From Lineus longissimus (lineage: Eukaryota > Nemertea > Pilidiophora > Heteronemertea > Lineidae), in the NCBI RefSeq assembly GCF_910592395.1, contig NC_088310.1, forward strand, positions 17,989,501 through 18,049,500: 60,000 nucleotides of DNA, read 5' to 3'. The stretch's first letter is position 1. Each line of letters starts with the position of its first letter. Shown in pieces: positions 26,601 to 40,800 of this stretch. The notes beneath the pieces are model-generated. The model searched no databases. It was given only the letters and a program-made list of their open reading frames with translations, and had not been told where the DNA came from. A program made the position numbers and the translations under genes.

Positions 26601-29600
26601 GGCTGGTTCAGACCATGAAGTTGGAGTAGGGATGAAAGGTGACGAGAAATGATCAAGGCCTCAATAATGAAAACAGTATAGGAATCCAATAGATCTGAAC
26701 AGTTCACTGTACGTTTCGATTGGAAGTATAAAAAGTAATAAGAATATGAAGGTGTTCGTATATATAGTCTAAATACTGAACTACGACACTCTGCCCGCTG
26801 CGCAATGCATCTGTTTTCCCTTTTCTGAGCCTGATTTTGGAATGACCCGTCAAAGATCTGAAGACGTCATAAGGAATGAAAATGTGTCCAATAAATGAAG
26901 TTTTTACAAAAGTTGCGCTAATTAGGACCAATCACAGCTTCCGATGGCCTCTTAGGGGTGTTTTTGGGGTGATGGGACTCATATAAAAGGCGTCACGTAA
27001 GTTTTTTTCGCCAGATCACTCACAAAATTAAAAAGGGGACCTGTACTGACTCAGTTTCATTAATACGCGTAACTATGGCCACTTCACAAGGAATAAGGAA
27101 TGTGTCCAAAGTTAAAATACTGGGAACGCCAACGTGTGCTGGAAAGACGTACATGGCGTCTGTCATTATCGAAGGCAGAGATGAACATGCGTACAATGTG
27201 TATTGGCCCATGTCAGTCAACTGTTCTTTATTGAAAGCAGACGCGTTCGTCATGGTTACTGACGGAATCATTACAGAGGAAAGGAAATCCATGCGGCTAC
27301 AACAATCCAGTAAAGTAAGTACATTGTACATGTATTCAGTTTTGAATTTTCATTAAACCGCTTGCCGTATTTTTTATTTGTATCAGTTGAAAACGTGAAG
27401 TGGTTAACCTGGCGCTAGCCTATTACGGGAAAAGACCCACCAACACCGATGTCGTAGTACGAATAAAAGTTTTTGACACGAGTCCACGTGTAACGTAGTA
27501 GCGGCGTCATACTTTTATGGCGGGAAAACATTCTGGCAGCAATCAACCTAGCGTAATACAATTAGGGCTCGCGGGTGGCGCTGAGGTGATGCAAAAAAGT
27601 GAAGGAACATCGTCGATGGCCATTTGTAAATTGCAAAACGAACAGGCAATTCGTAAATTGCAAAATGAAAGTTAGTGCCAGGTTTATTCAATGGCGATGG
27701 CCTACTCTAGTACTTATGTTGTGGCTACGTATTTTAATTCTAAAGGTGGCAATATATAAGGTGGTGAGCATAAACTATTGGCCAATTATAAGCTATTCGC
27801 TATAATGTAATGCAAAAGGACATTGAGCCAAGTTCTAGTTTCTTTTTACATGTTATAAAACCATAGCCCACCAAATGAATAGTACATGTATATACAGAGA
27901 CATGATGTTCTGTGACAATTGATACTTGTACAATTCATACAGACATAGCTACAAACGTAAACCTGTACATGAAATTGTGCTTTTTCAGATTTTCCCTACT
28001 GCTGCCTTTGTCTACAACAATGATACAGAACATTGTTTTTTCAACCCACCCTTTGTATCACTGCCAGAAGTCATGCAATCTCCGAAGAGGCGCAGGGTAT
28101 CTTTGGAAGGGACTGTGCAATCGGTAAGTCAGTTAAGTGACCTAAACAGTTGCTTTTGGTGCCTTGGATACTGGCACAATGTGTTTTGCCGGTTAGGTGA
28201 TTTCAGTGAATAAAACAAAAAGTAGAAGAAGATCTAATCATTGCAAATTTCCTATTGCAGTATTTTTACGATGATATCTTTCATATCTTGTGGAATTTTC
28301 GTAACTTGCTGATTCTCATCTCTGATAGTGAATTGCTGAAACTTTGTTAGCTAATGCTTAGATTTTGCTTCTTCATAGAGTAAGATTCTGCTAATTTCCA
28401 TGTTTTATTGTGTGCGTGGGGGGGGGGGGGCAAATGACCCATTTGGGCGTTTTTTGGTGGTCACCTGTGGGGGGCATGACCATGACTTGATGGCCAAATT
28501 AGCTATTTCGCTGTACAGAAAAGAGGATGGTTCTGAACAGGACCAGACAGATAGTTATGACAGGACTACTGTGGTTTCCTCTTTTTGTCATAGCCTTGTC
28601 TTAGGACTAATGTTGTTGTACTAACTGCTAAAGGACTCGCGCCAAATAAAATAATAGCTTTGGTTTTGGTTACTCTACTGAGCCTAATTTTTTTAGTGTT
28701 AAAAATGTAAATAGGTATTACTATTATATTTATGTCATCAATCTATTCAATTTCAGGTTTCCCCCAAAAAGACAGGACCTAATTGGTGCCGCAGGGATGT
28801 GAAAGTGACTGATGGGTCAACATCGTTATTGGTGAAGTGTTGGGGTGACAATTCGGACATGCTGACTGAGGACGATGTCGACAAGTTTCATGAGTACACT
28901 TCTGTGAAAGACACCAAAGAAACTGTAGTTGAAGTAAGTTTAGGGATTCACAGAAACTGTAGTTGAAGTAAGTTTAAGGAGGGGGGAGTATTAGAACTAT
29001 TCAAGAAGAAGCTTGGGATACCCAAGAAACTAAAAATGTGCACAAGTAGGAAAAAGAAGGGTGTGAAAGGGGTAATTATTATGCATTGGATGGATATTTA
29101 TTTTCATTCCTTTCATTTTCATTGTTGTGGTGTAAACATGTACTGAGTATTTTGACCAGTAGTCTGTTTTTGGATGTGAAATGTTGTGATGTGTTCTTTC
29201 GTTAATTTGCATGCACTATTTATAGAGATTAATCAATGACGTCTGTTTTGTCTTTATATGGTGGCTCCTACTTCATCACTGCAGGTCTTCGAAATTGTTT
29301 GAAAATATACTGAAGAAAGATTGAATTTGGAATCTAAAAATTGCATCCAAAGTCATTTGCAGAAGTTACATGCTGGATCATTTTAATGGAAATTCTAGTA
29401 TAGATGGATAATGCATTGTTTGCATGTGAATTGAGGACACACCAGCTTAATTGCTTCAAATGATGATAACATAGGACTGAGTGATTCTTCAATTTTTTTT
29501 CAGGTCAGTGAGAAAAGTGAGGAAGTGACGCTTGAGGTCATTGCAATGAAAGAACTCAGCGGAGGCACTATGGAATTCTTGGTGGTGAGAGATGGAGAAA

Positions 29601-32600
29601 CCGAAACGTATGTGTCTGGGAGTGATTGTGACATTCCCAATTTACAAGTACCATCAACAGTCCAAGTGGTTGTGCAGGAGAAAATTATTTTGAGCTTCAT
29701 GTAAAATATAACATATGTAAGTGGTCACAATATCAGATAACCCTTGTTTCAATCGTTATACATGATAATTATGACATTGCTTGTAATTTCGTTGGCATAA
29801 CAATGCCCACTGTGTAGTTTTTTATTTGTGACTTTAGTTTGATTGGTGGATTCGAGACTAATGTCATATCGATGGAGACTGTTCACTCTTACTTGAAATA
29901 CTTGTTATTTGTAATCTTACTTGTAACTTTGTGGGCATAACAATGGCCTCTGGGTAGTTTTTCTTCATTAATCTGTCTTTGTGGAGGACTGATGTTTTAG
30001 TTATTGGAGATATGTAAGTGGTGGCAATATCAGATAACCGTCGTTTCAGTCGTTATACATGATAATTATGACATTGCTTGTAATTTCGTTGGCATAACAA
30101 TGCCCACTTGGTAGTTTTTCTTCATTAATCTGTCTTTGTGGAGGACTGATGGTTTAGTTTATTGGACATTATGTAAGTGGTGACAATATCAGATAAACCT
30201 TGTTTGTTGGCATAACAATGCCCACTGGGTAGTTTTTCTTCATTAATCTGTCTTTGTGGAGGACTGATGTTTTAGTTATTGGAGATATGCAAGTGCTGAC
30301 AACATAAGATAACGCTTGTTTGAATTGTTATAAAGACATGATAATTATGACATTACTTGTAATTTCGTTCGCATAACAATGGTCAGTATGTCTACATTTA
30401 TATCACGTAAGTTTTTGAAACTGATTTGTGTTTGAGGACATGGTAGCGACAAAATAAAGCTTAAAAATGGAGATGAATTGTTGATTTCCTTTTTCTTTGT
30501 TTTCTTTGTTTAGCTGTTGTGAAAGGATGAAGAGGACACTTTTTAGTCGGACTTTCTTGGAAATTGTACGTGGAGTGGGCAAATATTGGAAGAAATTTCG
30601 TTTGTTTTTACAAAGTTCTTTATTTTCCCCATGTCATCCCATTGGCTTTCAAAATAGACATTTCAAATGCTGTTGAAGGAGTGCATGATCTCCACGCACA
30701 TGCAATACTATCCAGAACGTGCATTTAAATTTACTACCGGTGGTCTAGAAGAACTAGACTAGAAACAGAATCTACAGAAATGCAACTGCGTATATGCAGG
30801 AATTGGGAAAAGCGGTGTGGAGTGAGTGTCAATAATGTAGGCACAGCACAGTATCGGAAATCTGATATTTGCAGACTAATGTATTTTCGTAGCATTTTAT
30901 GGGAAAACGCAGTGAAGTAAAAGCTTTCCTTTGCAAATCAATTGGATTGTGGGATTTTGGGGCAGTTGTTAACTTTTGGGGCCCAATCAGGCCTGAACAG
31001 TGTAGTGTAGTTCATCAGCCTTAGTATAGATGGCTCTGCTGCTGTTGTGGACTTGTAGGAGGGTTGTTCACCAGGTTTTTTTCTGTGGTCTGTGAAGTGT
31101 GGGGGATCTTTTCTTGACGAAAAACCAGCACTGAAAGGGTGATAATGGTTGGTTGCCCAAAAAAAGGGGGGCTACATCCCTTTTGCCCCCTAAATCTGCA
31201 CCAGTGCCCAATGAGGCTCAATATGACCTACAGATATAGAGGGTCTGTCACATGAGACTAAAACCTGTGGTCCCTTCTTTTTAAGTGTCTATGCCAGGGC
31301 AAGTAAAAGACCCCACATAGATGACAGTAGCATATAGACTCCAAACCTCCGGCCAAAACACCAGTAAACAAAAAGGCCTTTGGCCTTAATTGATGATTGT
31401 TAAGTACCGTATCATAACAGAAACTGGAAACAATTAACTGGGAAACCAGGACGGAATGAGTGCTTAACATTTCGGGACCACATAAAGACTTGAAAGGGTG
31501 ATGCTTGGTGAAATACTGTGTGGCCCTTGGCCGTAAGACAATCTTCCAGTCTCCATGTACAGTAGAACCTCGATTGTGGACCACCTCGGTGAGTGGACCA
31601 CCTTACCTAAGTGGATCGCTTTGGACCAGTCCCGAATATTTTATCATTGATTTCCATTAACTGGCCGTTGGTAAGTGGACCACCTCGGTATCCGGACCGG
31701 ACCACCTCAAATTGCCAGTCCCAAAGTCCAAAATGGGCATCCTAAGTGGACCAGTGGGACCAAGATCTCAGATTAACTGGGACAGGCAACAAACGTCAAG
31801 GGCATGTGTCATCTCTTTAGCGATAATTAGTAATAATTGGCACCTTAGGCAACAATGCAGCAGAGACAATACCAAGAATTTGCATTCATTCAATTAGAAC
31901 AATTTGGTTACAGATGATAAGTTGTTGTTGAGAAACACGATGCACATATCGAAAGGTTTCGCCCCTGTTGTTTCATTCACATTTCGCGCCAAAATGACGT
32001 AAGCCACCGAGCTATTTTTAGACGCGTGGACTGGGCGAAACGAGTGTGTCGCCACATCGAAGGCCGAAAAAACATGTTTGAATCAAATATCGACGATGCC
32101 AAAAAAATCGAGTCAATGACATAAACACTGTTGTTTGAAAAAATCGAAACATTGAACGAAATCAACACCTTTTCAGTGCTTTCCGACCCAATTTCCATGA
32201 TCACATTTGCTTCCTCGGCAGTGAAGTACGCCATGATGCTTTTTAAGTGACGTCACGCAATCTTGCCTCCAGGAATATTGGGAATATGCATGTACAGCAA
32301 CAGCAGCGCTTTCAGCGGCCACGCATCCTGGAAACCAGGCCAGCTATTTCTGTCAATTCTCGAAACCGCTATTATGAGACACGAATCCCTTATCCAATCA
32401 CAAACGGGTATGCCTTCCCGGGAAATCAATTTCATGAATATTAATTATCCGATGCTAATCGCGGACGGCCCATAAAAGGAAACGCCTGAGGCCGGGAAAA
32501 CCCCGGGGATTCCATGGTTTTGGGCCAAATTCATGCAACTTTGGGAGCAAAATGACACATTAATTTCGTATCAGTTGTACGTGCAATCTTTATGATTGTA

Positions 32601-35600
32601 AAGTATATGTCTTCGAATCAATAAAACAGTTTCTAATGGGAAACTTTATCGGTTTTAATAATGCCTTTTGAGGGGTGTTATAGCTGTGCATGGCCCCCGC
32701 TCCATGAATAGAAATGCATTGCGCTATGTTGCGCTACACTAGATGGCGCCACCGTTGGCTCCGTAAATGAAACAAACTTTTTGATATGTTTAATATACAT
32801 GTATAATTGGCATATTATATACTTGTAGGCCCACATAAATAGCAGGCCTACTTGTATTTTAGTCTGGTCTGCCATCTTGGATTCAGTAAGTGGACCACCT
32901 CGTCTACACTTAGTCCAGCCCCTTGGGTGGTCCACTTACCGAGGTTCTACTGTATATAACAAGAAATCAGCCAATACCTTACTTTTTAAAAGCTATTATA
33001 ATGTTTCATGTTTACAAGCATTTATTATCCAGAGCTTTTTAAAGTAATATTTGTGTGAAATTCCTTTTCAATATTTGTGTACAATGTATGTTTTATCTTT
33101 GTAAAGTGCCCTAGAGCAGATATTCGGATTAGGTCACAATAAATTCTGTATAATAATAATAATAATAAGAATCATACTAGTGTGGGGTGCTCTTTGCAAT
33201 GTCACTGGCAATAGCCTAGCTAGATTGTCAAGAGAACTGACAGAGAACAACTGTGCAGTACACATTAGAAAATAACTGCATCAGTTCACTATTTCTTTCA
33301 GCTAACAGAGGAGTAGCGGTACAGCTGGCTGCTGCTCACGCCATCCTGCCTCGAAGATGCCCGTAAAAGTCCCTGCACTCAAGACTCCAAGTTCACCTTG
33401 GTGAAATAACTACTTGTGTTGTCCTCTTTCCTTCCTCTTCCTTCCTTCACCATCAATGTATTCTCTAACAATCAGTTTGGTACAGGGCTTGATGGAAAAT
33501 CCATTGCATTGTTCATAAACTTTTATTAATATCTGTAAATCCATTGCATTGCTCATGGACTACTATTGTTTTCTGTAAAGGTACACTCTTCTTGCAGTGG
33601 TTATCCTGCCACTTTTCATATACTGTGCTAACCACTGCGAAAGTGTGAGCCTTCAGCAGTGGCAAGCTGGCAACAACACAACTTTGGCACTTTTTAAACC
33701 TATTCTACGGTGGCCTGTAAATAGGTCATGTCTTTCTTTTCGTAATTTAATTTTTGATGTTTTTACAAGTGACCACAGCGTAATTATTCCTGGTAATTAT
33801 TTTCGCCACAGCAATGCTGAAATTAATTATATAAGAAGTGTATAGCACATACAGACCACCGTCACATTGTTGTGCTGGTTGTATGGCTACTGCAGTCAAT
33901 CCAATTCAATTTCTGAGTCTGAAGAGAGGATGATACACACCACAGTCCAAGAGGCAGGGTGCAGAGTGTAGTGTAAAGCAGGCTTATTCGATGAACTTCA
34001 CAGGCTCCAGTAATATCGAAAACAAAGTCTGTATTACCTGGCTGCCGTCTTTCCCGATGGTGATGAAGTTTGCACTGAGAAAGGCATTGCACATGTAACG
34101 TTTTTTCTCCAAAATAATGTCACATTCCAAATCACTTTTCCATTAGATTATGAATGGAACAAATAACAGAATCTTTACCAAAACATGTCACAAAATGTCT
34201 GAGGAAACCATTTTGATAGTCAAGGGGGCCACATGTCCTTTCCTGATTTCCTTGGATAAAGGCAGTCTCCAAGGTTTTTCACGTGATGTCACGACGTGAC
34301 GTTTTGACAACTAGACGGGCCACGTGCCAATGCATTTTCCTTTACGTTCACAGCCAAAATGGCTGCGCAGAACCATTGTCAAAGTCATTATGTGACATCA
34401 GTGAAGAACCTTGATAGGACAGAAAAATCAATAAAATCAAAAAATCATATGATATATTGTGTGGTATCACCAGTAAAGCCTACCTTGAAAATTTGGTGAA
34501 AAACGGACGTTCACTAAGGGACCTATATGGCACTTTTTTTCTACACAAAGCGCACCCGGCAGCTAAACCATGAACCACATTGGGTCGGATTTCGAAAGGA
34601 AACCATGTCTACTGACAGAGCATACATGCACAAAAGATAAATCGAAAATATTCACTTGTTCTTTAAAAGTTATCGAGCGGACAAGCGAAATGTCCCATGA
34701 TCAAATGATTGAGTGATCAAGTGACTCGCATACACTGTCACGTCAATCGAGTAATCAAGTGATGAAGTGACTCCCATACACTGTGACGTGAAGCCCACTG
34801 CTGCGCTGTGGGAAAAACAGAAAACGGGTATATTTCCTCATGTTGTCCTTCCCCGTGTTTCTATCCCTTGTAAAGATTGGTTTTTTAAACTGCTTTATCA
34901 AATGTGCAGGCATGCAGTCAAAATTCTTCGCACACTGGCCCAACCACCCAGTCCTTCGTCTTTACACACTCCTTCTCAATTAAAAAGATGTAGATTATTC
35001 AGGCTAATCTACAAAACGATGTATGATTACATTTCATGTGGCAAAAGTGACATTTTACATCAATAAAAAGAAAGAATGGATTCAATGGAAAACCCAGGGA
35101 CACAAATTTCACATAGCTTTCTGTTAAAATCTTTCCACAATTGGTGGAACAGATATATTCCAAGCAACTGCTACCTAAGGGATTTCGCCACACATTTCTT
35201 GCAGAGGAAGCGTTCTTAGCTTATGAAATTTGTGTTTCGGCTCGTTTAGTTATTGGTTAATGTGCTGTTCCACCTGAGAGCCAACTACAACCTGCCATCT
35301 TCCGTATACTTACACAACATTGATGACAGACTGAAGCTCCTCCAAAAGGAAGTCATCAGCCTGGGCAGGGGAAGACAATGCACAACCAACAAATGAACAA
35401 GTAACAAAAAACAGACATTTGCAGGTTAGTGCAATCGTTAAAACAGCAGCAGAACAAAAGCTTGAAGCAGCAAAACATGCAAGGCATGCCTACCAAAAGA
35501 ACAAATAAGCAATTCCATGCAACAAGTCATCAGCATCAACACACCTTTTTAAAAAAAGTCCTTTGGTTTACAGATGACCCATTATGGAAATGCTTAGGAA

Positions 35601-37724
35601 TAGGATAATTATGTTGTTTGCTTGTGTCTAGTACAAGAAACAACCTTTATCTGAAATTCCTAGGGCTCTGTAGAGGTTAATTAATCCTGCATTTGCCTAG
35701 GCTTAGACTATGACATCCCACTTAGCAGCATTTCAAGGCACCCTTAGGGGAGAGGCCACTATTAACATTTGGGCCCCTGCTGGCCAAACTGAGAATCAGA
35801 AAAAGACTGCAGTTTAGTCTAAGAGTATAGGGGTACATTCGTACCAAGTTAGGGATCTGTAGCTAAAGCAGTGACAAAACGTGCCGTCATTGTAAAATTA
35901 CGTCTAAAACCCTCGGCGAAGCGCCTCGGGTTTTGGACTGCATTTTCGGTCTACCCGAGCGGTCTTGATTATACAACCAATGACCGCCAGCTCGGTATTA
36001 ATTCCTTAAGCAATGGCTTGGCTTCTGTAAGTGGTAAGGAGAATTGAGAGTGTCCGATTAAAAATCCCTCATTTCTCCTCCGCTGAAGTAAATTTTTGAA
36101 TAAAACCAAGACGTTGCATCAGGGTAAGGTGTCACCACCATTCATGCAAAATTTCAAGGCGATCCAACGCCTCTGAATGTGACTTTATTCGTCCCCCTTC
36201 TTATATTATTATATAGAAGATTTAGACCAGCGATGACGTCATTTCTGGTGATTCCCTACGTTGTCCAATGAACGCTTTTTAAAGTGTGCCATTTGGCATG
36301 TATTCAAGGCATGGATTAGCAATGTATTTTATCAGCGCCGACAATTGCCGAACAGAATGCCGTAGCTCCGTCAATTTGCAATCAATTTTTATAGGAGTAA
36401 CATTATTGTGTTGCTTAAAACGTCTACTTTTTACTCATGTAAGAATCGTGGTACTAAAAACTAATATGCAAACAGAATCATGCCGATTCACTGCACATAC
36501 TGTGGGAATTCTCCACTTCAAAATACATCGCGAACAGAGCGTGCACTTCCGATATCATTTTCACAGAATTGTGGCCAAATTTTCAAGAACTAATTTCTGA
36601 AAGTATTCCCTTAAGACCTTATAACTACCCACTGAAAGGAACTAGTGATAATATCGCCTACTTGACTACTTTTTAGCAGAAAATTAGTTACTTGTTGCAA
36701 AATCAATCTTCCATCTTTACATTGGTCACAGTCTGGTTCCCTGGCCAATTCAATGCGCAGAATACAACTGCGCAACTATACGTCATAACCCGGGCTTTTG
36801 AATCGTCAAAAAATCTGTCAAATGTGCCTGTAGCGCCAACTGGCGGTGAAAACTAAACTAATTCAATTACAAGTCAAAATGAAAAATTATTAAAAAATAT
36901 TCGGCCAGATTTGAAAACAATATTTCCTCTGTGGCCCGTTGTATAAAGGAAAGAAGTTTAAACTTCCCGATGACCTCATTCGCCGAATGTAGGTCGGATC
37001 GAGCTGATTTTTGGTTTCTGAGTTCCCCTTGGGCTACTCCTAATTTAGCAGCGTCAACAAAGTGCCTAGGTCTTACGGTTACAAAATGCCCAAAATTGAC
37101 ATGGAAGGATGGCAGGATGGCAGGAAGGACGGACACCATTCCCTTAGTAATATTACCAGCTTCGCTGACTTTGTCAGCTGAGCTAAAAAATCAAGGATTT
37201 AGTAGAGAGTAAATAGATATACATCCAGATCAAATTTGGTTGCAATCCGATCATTAGTTTCGGAGTATTGGTACTGTGTTTATTTTTCAAGATGGCTGCC
37301 TGGCGGCCATATTTGATGTCCGAACGGCCGAAATTTTAGGGGTGGAATAGAGAATCCCCAGATACATGTCCACACTGGTTTAAAACCTTCTAGCTAAAAT
37401 AGATAGGAAACATGCTACTGTTCAGTGAATCAGCAAACTTTGACCTCTGTGACCTTGAAAAGGAGGTCAAATCAAAAACCCGGAGGATATATGATGCACC
37501 TTTGCTAGAAGTACCTACCATATTTTTTTCCAAATTTCCCGACTACTATTAAGAGAGATATTGCATATTTTCACTTTTAACGTTTAGCCCCCTGGTGGCC
37601 AAACCATGAAACGAATCGGACCGAAACTTGGTCTCCAAGGTGTCATTACATAAGGGTACATGTCTACCAAGTTTCAACTCAATAGCTCTAACAGTTACGA
37701 AACGTGCCCTGCTAACGGACGACG

Positions 37725-37816
<92 letters not shown>

Positions 37817-40800
37817 ACGACGGACGCCACGGTATGGGATAAGCTCACCTCTGCTAAGAGGTGAGCTAAAAACGAAGAACTCCAACCTTTTATCCCAATA
37901 GTTTGAAATTAATATTTACAATATTTATGATACATTATTTACAACATTTATAATATGACAAGCCGACGAAGTTTCTAAAACTTCTATTTTCTTGTTTTGT
38001 CCAATAATACTTTGCAAGTTCTTAATGAAACACACTGTTCAAGTGTGTAAATTATCATATCTCCCTGTTAATGGACGTAATAGAACACCTTGTAGCTTAT
38101 CAGTAGTAGGAAAAATATCCATTCATCCCAGGTAACTACCAGGGTGATAAAATACAGCAATCACACATGTCAGATCCTTCAACCAAGGATCAGAAAAAGA
38201 TGCCGACATGAAATTAGCACTATTAAATCAAGTTCTTGTTAAAGATAATGATAAGACATGCTGATGTGAAGTGCAGTAGAACCTCTCTATCAAGGACACC
38301 CTCGGGACTGACAAGTGCTGTCCTTAATAGACAGGTGTTATGTTTAGAGAGGTCAAATCGAATGGAAACAACCAATTATGGACCAAAACTAGTGTCCTCA
38401 TTAGAGTGGTTGTCCTCATTAGAGAGGTTGTCCTTAATAGAGAGGTGTATTGCTGAGGGAGGTTCCACTTTAGTTTGTTATAATGAGCCATGCATGGGCC
38501 CATCTTTGTTTCTTGATGAAAAATAGTTCTCTTAAAGGAGCAGTGGCATAATTTATTCAACAGTGGGCAACTGTGTCAGTCTATATACAAAGAGTTCCAG
38601 GGTGGTGCTGGTTGCTGGCAGTAGACGCGTATGCTAATTTAAAACCATAACACAGCTGGGAAAATAGTAGACTGTAAGTTTGAAGTTTGAACTTGAGAAG
38701 CAGATAAGCAGTTAGATACCGAGACATGATACTTGGTATATCTAAAATGATCTGATAACGGAGTATATTTACTACTCCTCTATCAGACAGTTCAGAAAGT
38801 TCATTTTTGATGGAACGTACGCGCCACTCAAAGTGGAACATAAAATCGCTAATCAGAAGTATGAATAGCGCAATGCACAATCACATCCTGAAATATTAGT
38901 TCCCCAATTTGCAGAGAATCAGACAGGCGTTTTCTACTTGCCGAGCTGGCCTGCTCTGAGAAGTTTAAATACTCTATTTTCCAAGTATCCAAATACCAAG
39001 CAACTTGGTATCGGGCTACGTTAGCTCCTGGTACCCAATGAGATTTTCAATAGCCGCTATTTTTATGCTATCAAGGTGTTGAGTGATCCATGGAAAATAG
39101 CAACCTGAACAGTTTAGTCTATTAAGTTCAAGGTAGGCATCTTGGCCAAGACTACCTGATCAACCACTGGGAGCAAGGCAAGACCATGCAAGTAAATCAC
39201 ACATGTACTTTGCTCCATTGAGCTTGAACCTTGTTAGTGCAGAAAAAGAGATGAAATTTGTTCTTGTTAACAATGTAATATTGTTACTCTGTTTCCAAGT
39301 TGAAATATCAATTTGCAGGAGCAGTCGCAGGAGAGAGGGGGGGGGGGAAGAGGGTCCCATTGACAAAGAGGAGGCACCCTGATGATTTAAGGGTCAATAT
39401 ACTAAACATCATGGTCAATTTCAAAGATTTTTCAAATAAGAGGGGAACCAGCCGTTTAGCCGTATCGCTGCTGCCTGCAGGTTAATCAAGTGCTGTTCAA
39501 GTGCAAACAAACCTCATTAACAAATATTTACTGATGATTTGTGACTTATTGGAGATTCCATGGAAAATGTAGGGAAAATGCTTCAGATAAGCGTGCAGAG
39601 ATAAGGTAGGGTTCACACAAGGTTTGTGGGAGTGATGAACTATTGACACAACAACTTTGACCAGGCACCTGACTTTGAAGAGGCGCTAATAAGAAGAAGA
39701 TGGCCATCAAGTTTTCAACTTTGGTAACCTTGGTACACATTAGCGAGTTCTGACTTTACTCAAACATGTCAAAAAAGAGCAGTCCATGATGTATCTTGTA
39801 CACATGGGAGCTCCTGATGATCCATCGGTACATGTACTAATAAGAAGAAGATGGCCATCAAGTTTTCAACTTTGGTAACCTTGGTACACATTAGCCGAGT
39901 TCTGACTTTACTCAAACATGTCAAAGTAGAGCAGTCCATAATGTATCTTGTACACATGGGAGCTCCTGACGATCCACAGGTACTTAGGCCGCAGTATAAA
40001 TCAATGGTTCTGACCAGCAAAACTGAAGCTGGTTTATATTACCTGAAAACCTGAAGGAACATAGCGACTTCATACTTGAACCATTTTTAGAATCTGCTCC
40101 CAAGGAAGAATACATCTAATCTTCATACTTGCTATAATAACTGAGCTCCTTCAATTTTGGTGAAAGGGCAAAGCTAATGCACATTTATATATTCTCTTTT
40201 TTCGTAATTGATCACGTAGATGGGACACTCAGCATTTTTTTCATTTTTTCAAAAGTTTTATTTTTAATCAGCACGATTAAAACATTTTGTTTATGGCGAA
40301 TATTAAGAACGGGGTTGTAATAAAATAATTCAGGCAGAAGCAAACCAATAAGTTCAACGGTTAATGAATTAGAGCTAATTTAATTACAAAAAGCCACCTA
40401 TATTCAAAATTAGAACTAAGTGCTAGAAGTTATACTTTGAAGTTAAATGTCTTCTTGGCCATTAGATGCAGAGAAGAACCAGAGGAGAAGGGGAGAGGAG
40501 GGTCATTCAAACAGGGGTTAAAGAAATTGGAATTAACATCTTAATTACTGTGCATAACCTAGCTGTTAATAGTTTAGAGGAAAATCAGAGGACCTATAGA
40601 AAAGTTGTTTTTTTAAACATAGGTAGTACTACAGGTTAACATCATGCCACGCATATGAGTAATAGATAGAATGCTTTTTACATTTGGAATGATGTCTGTC
40701 TGGAAAAAAAAGTAAGCCAAAGTTGATCAAAAGCAGAACAAAGTAATGTACAAAACTGGAAAACCGCATTGAGAAAACTATCCTGATATTTACATATTTA

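Noticed and set aside
37549-37864. Frames of poly-Arg, poly-Thr and poly-Asp
   Set aside because: Translation of a (GAC)n microsatellite.
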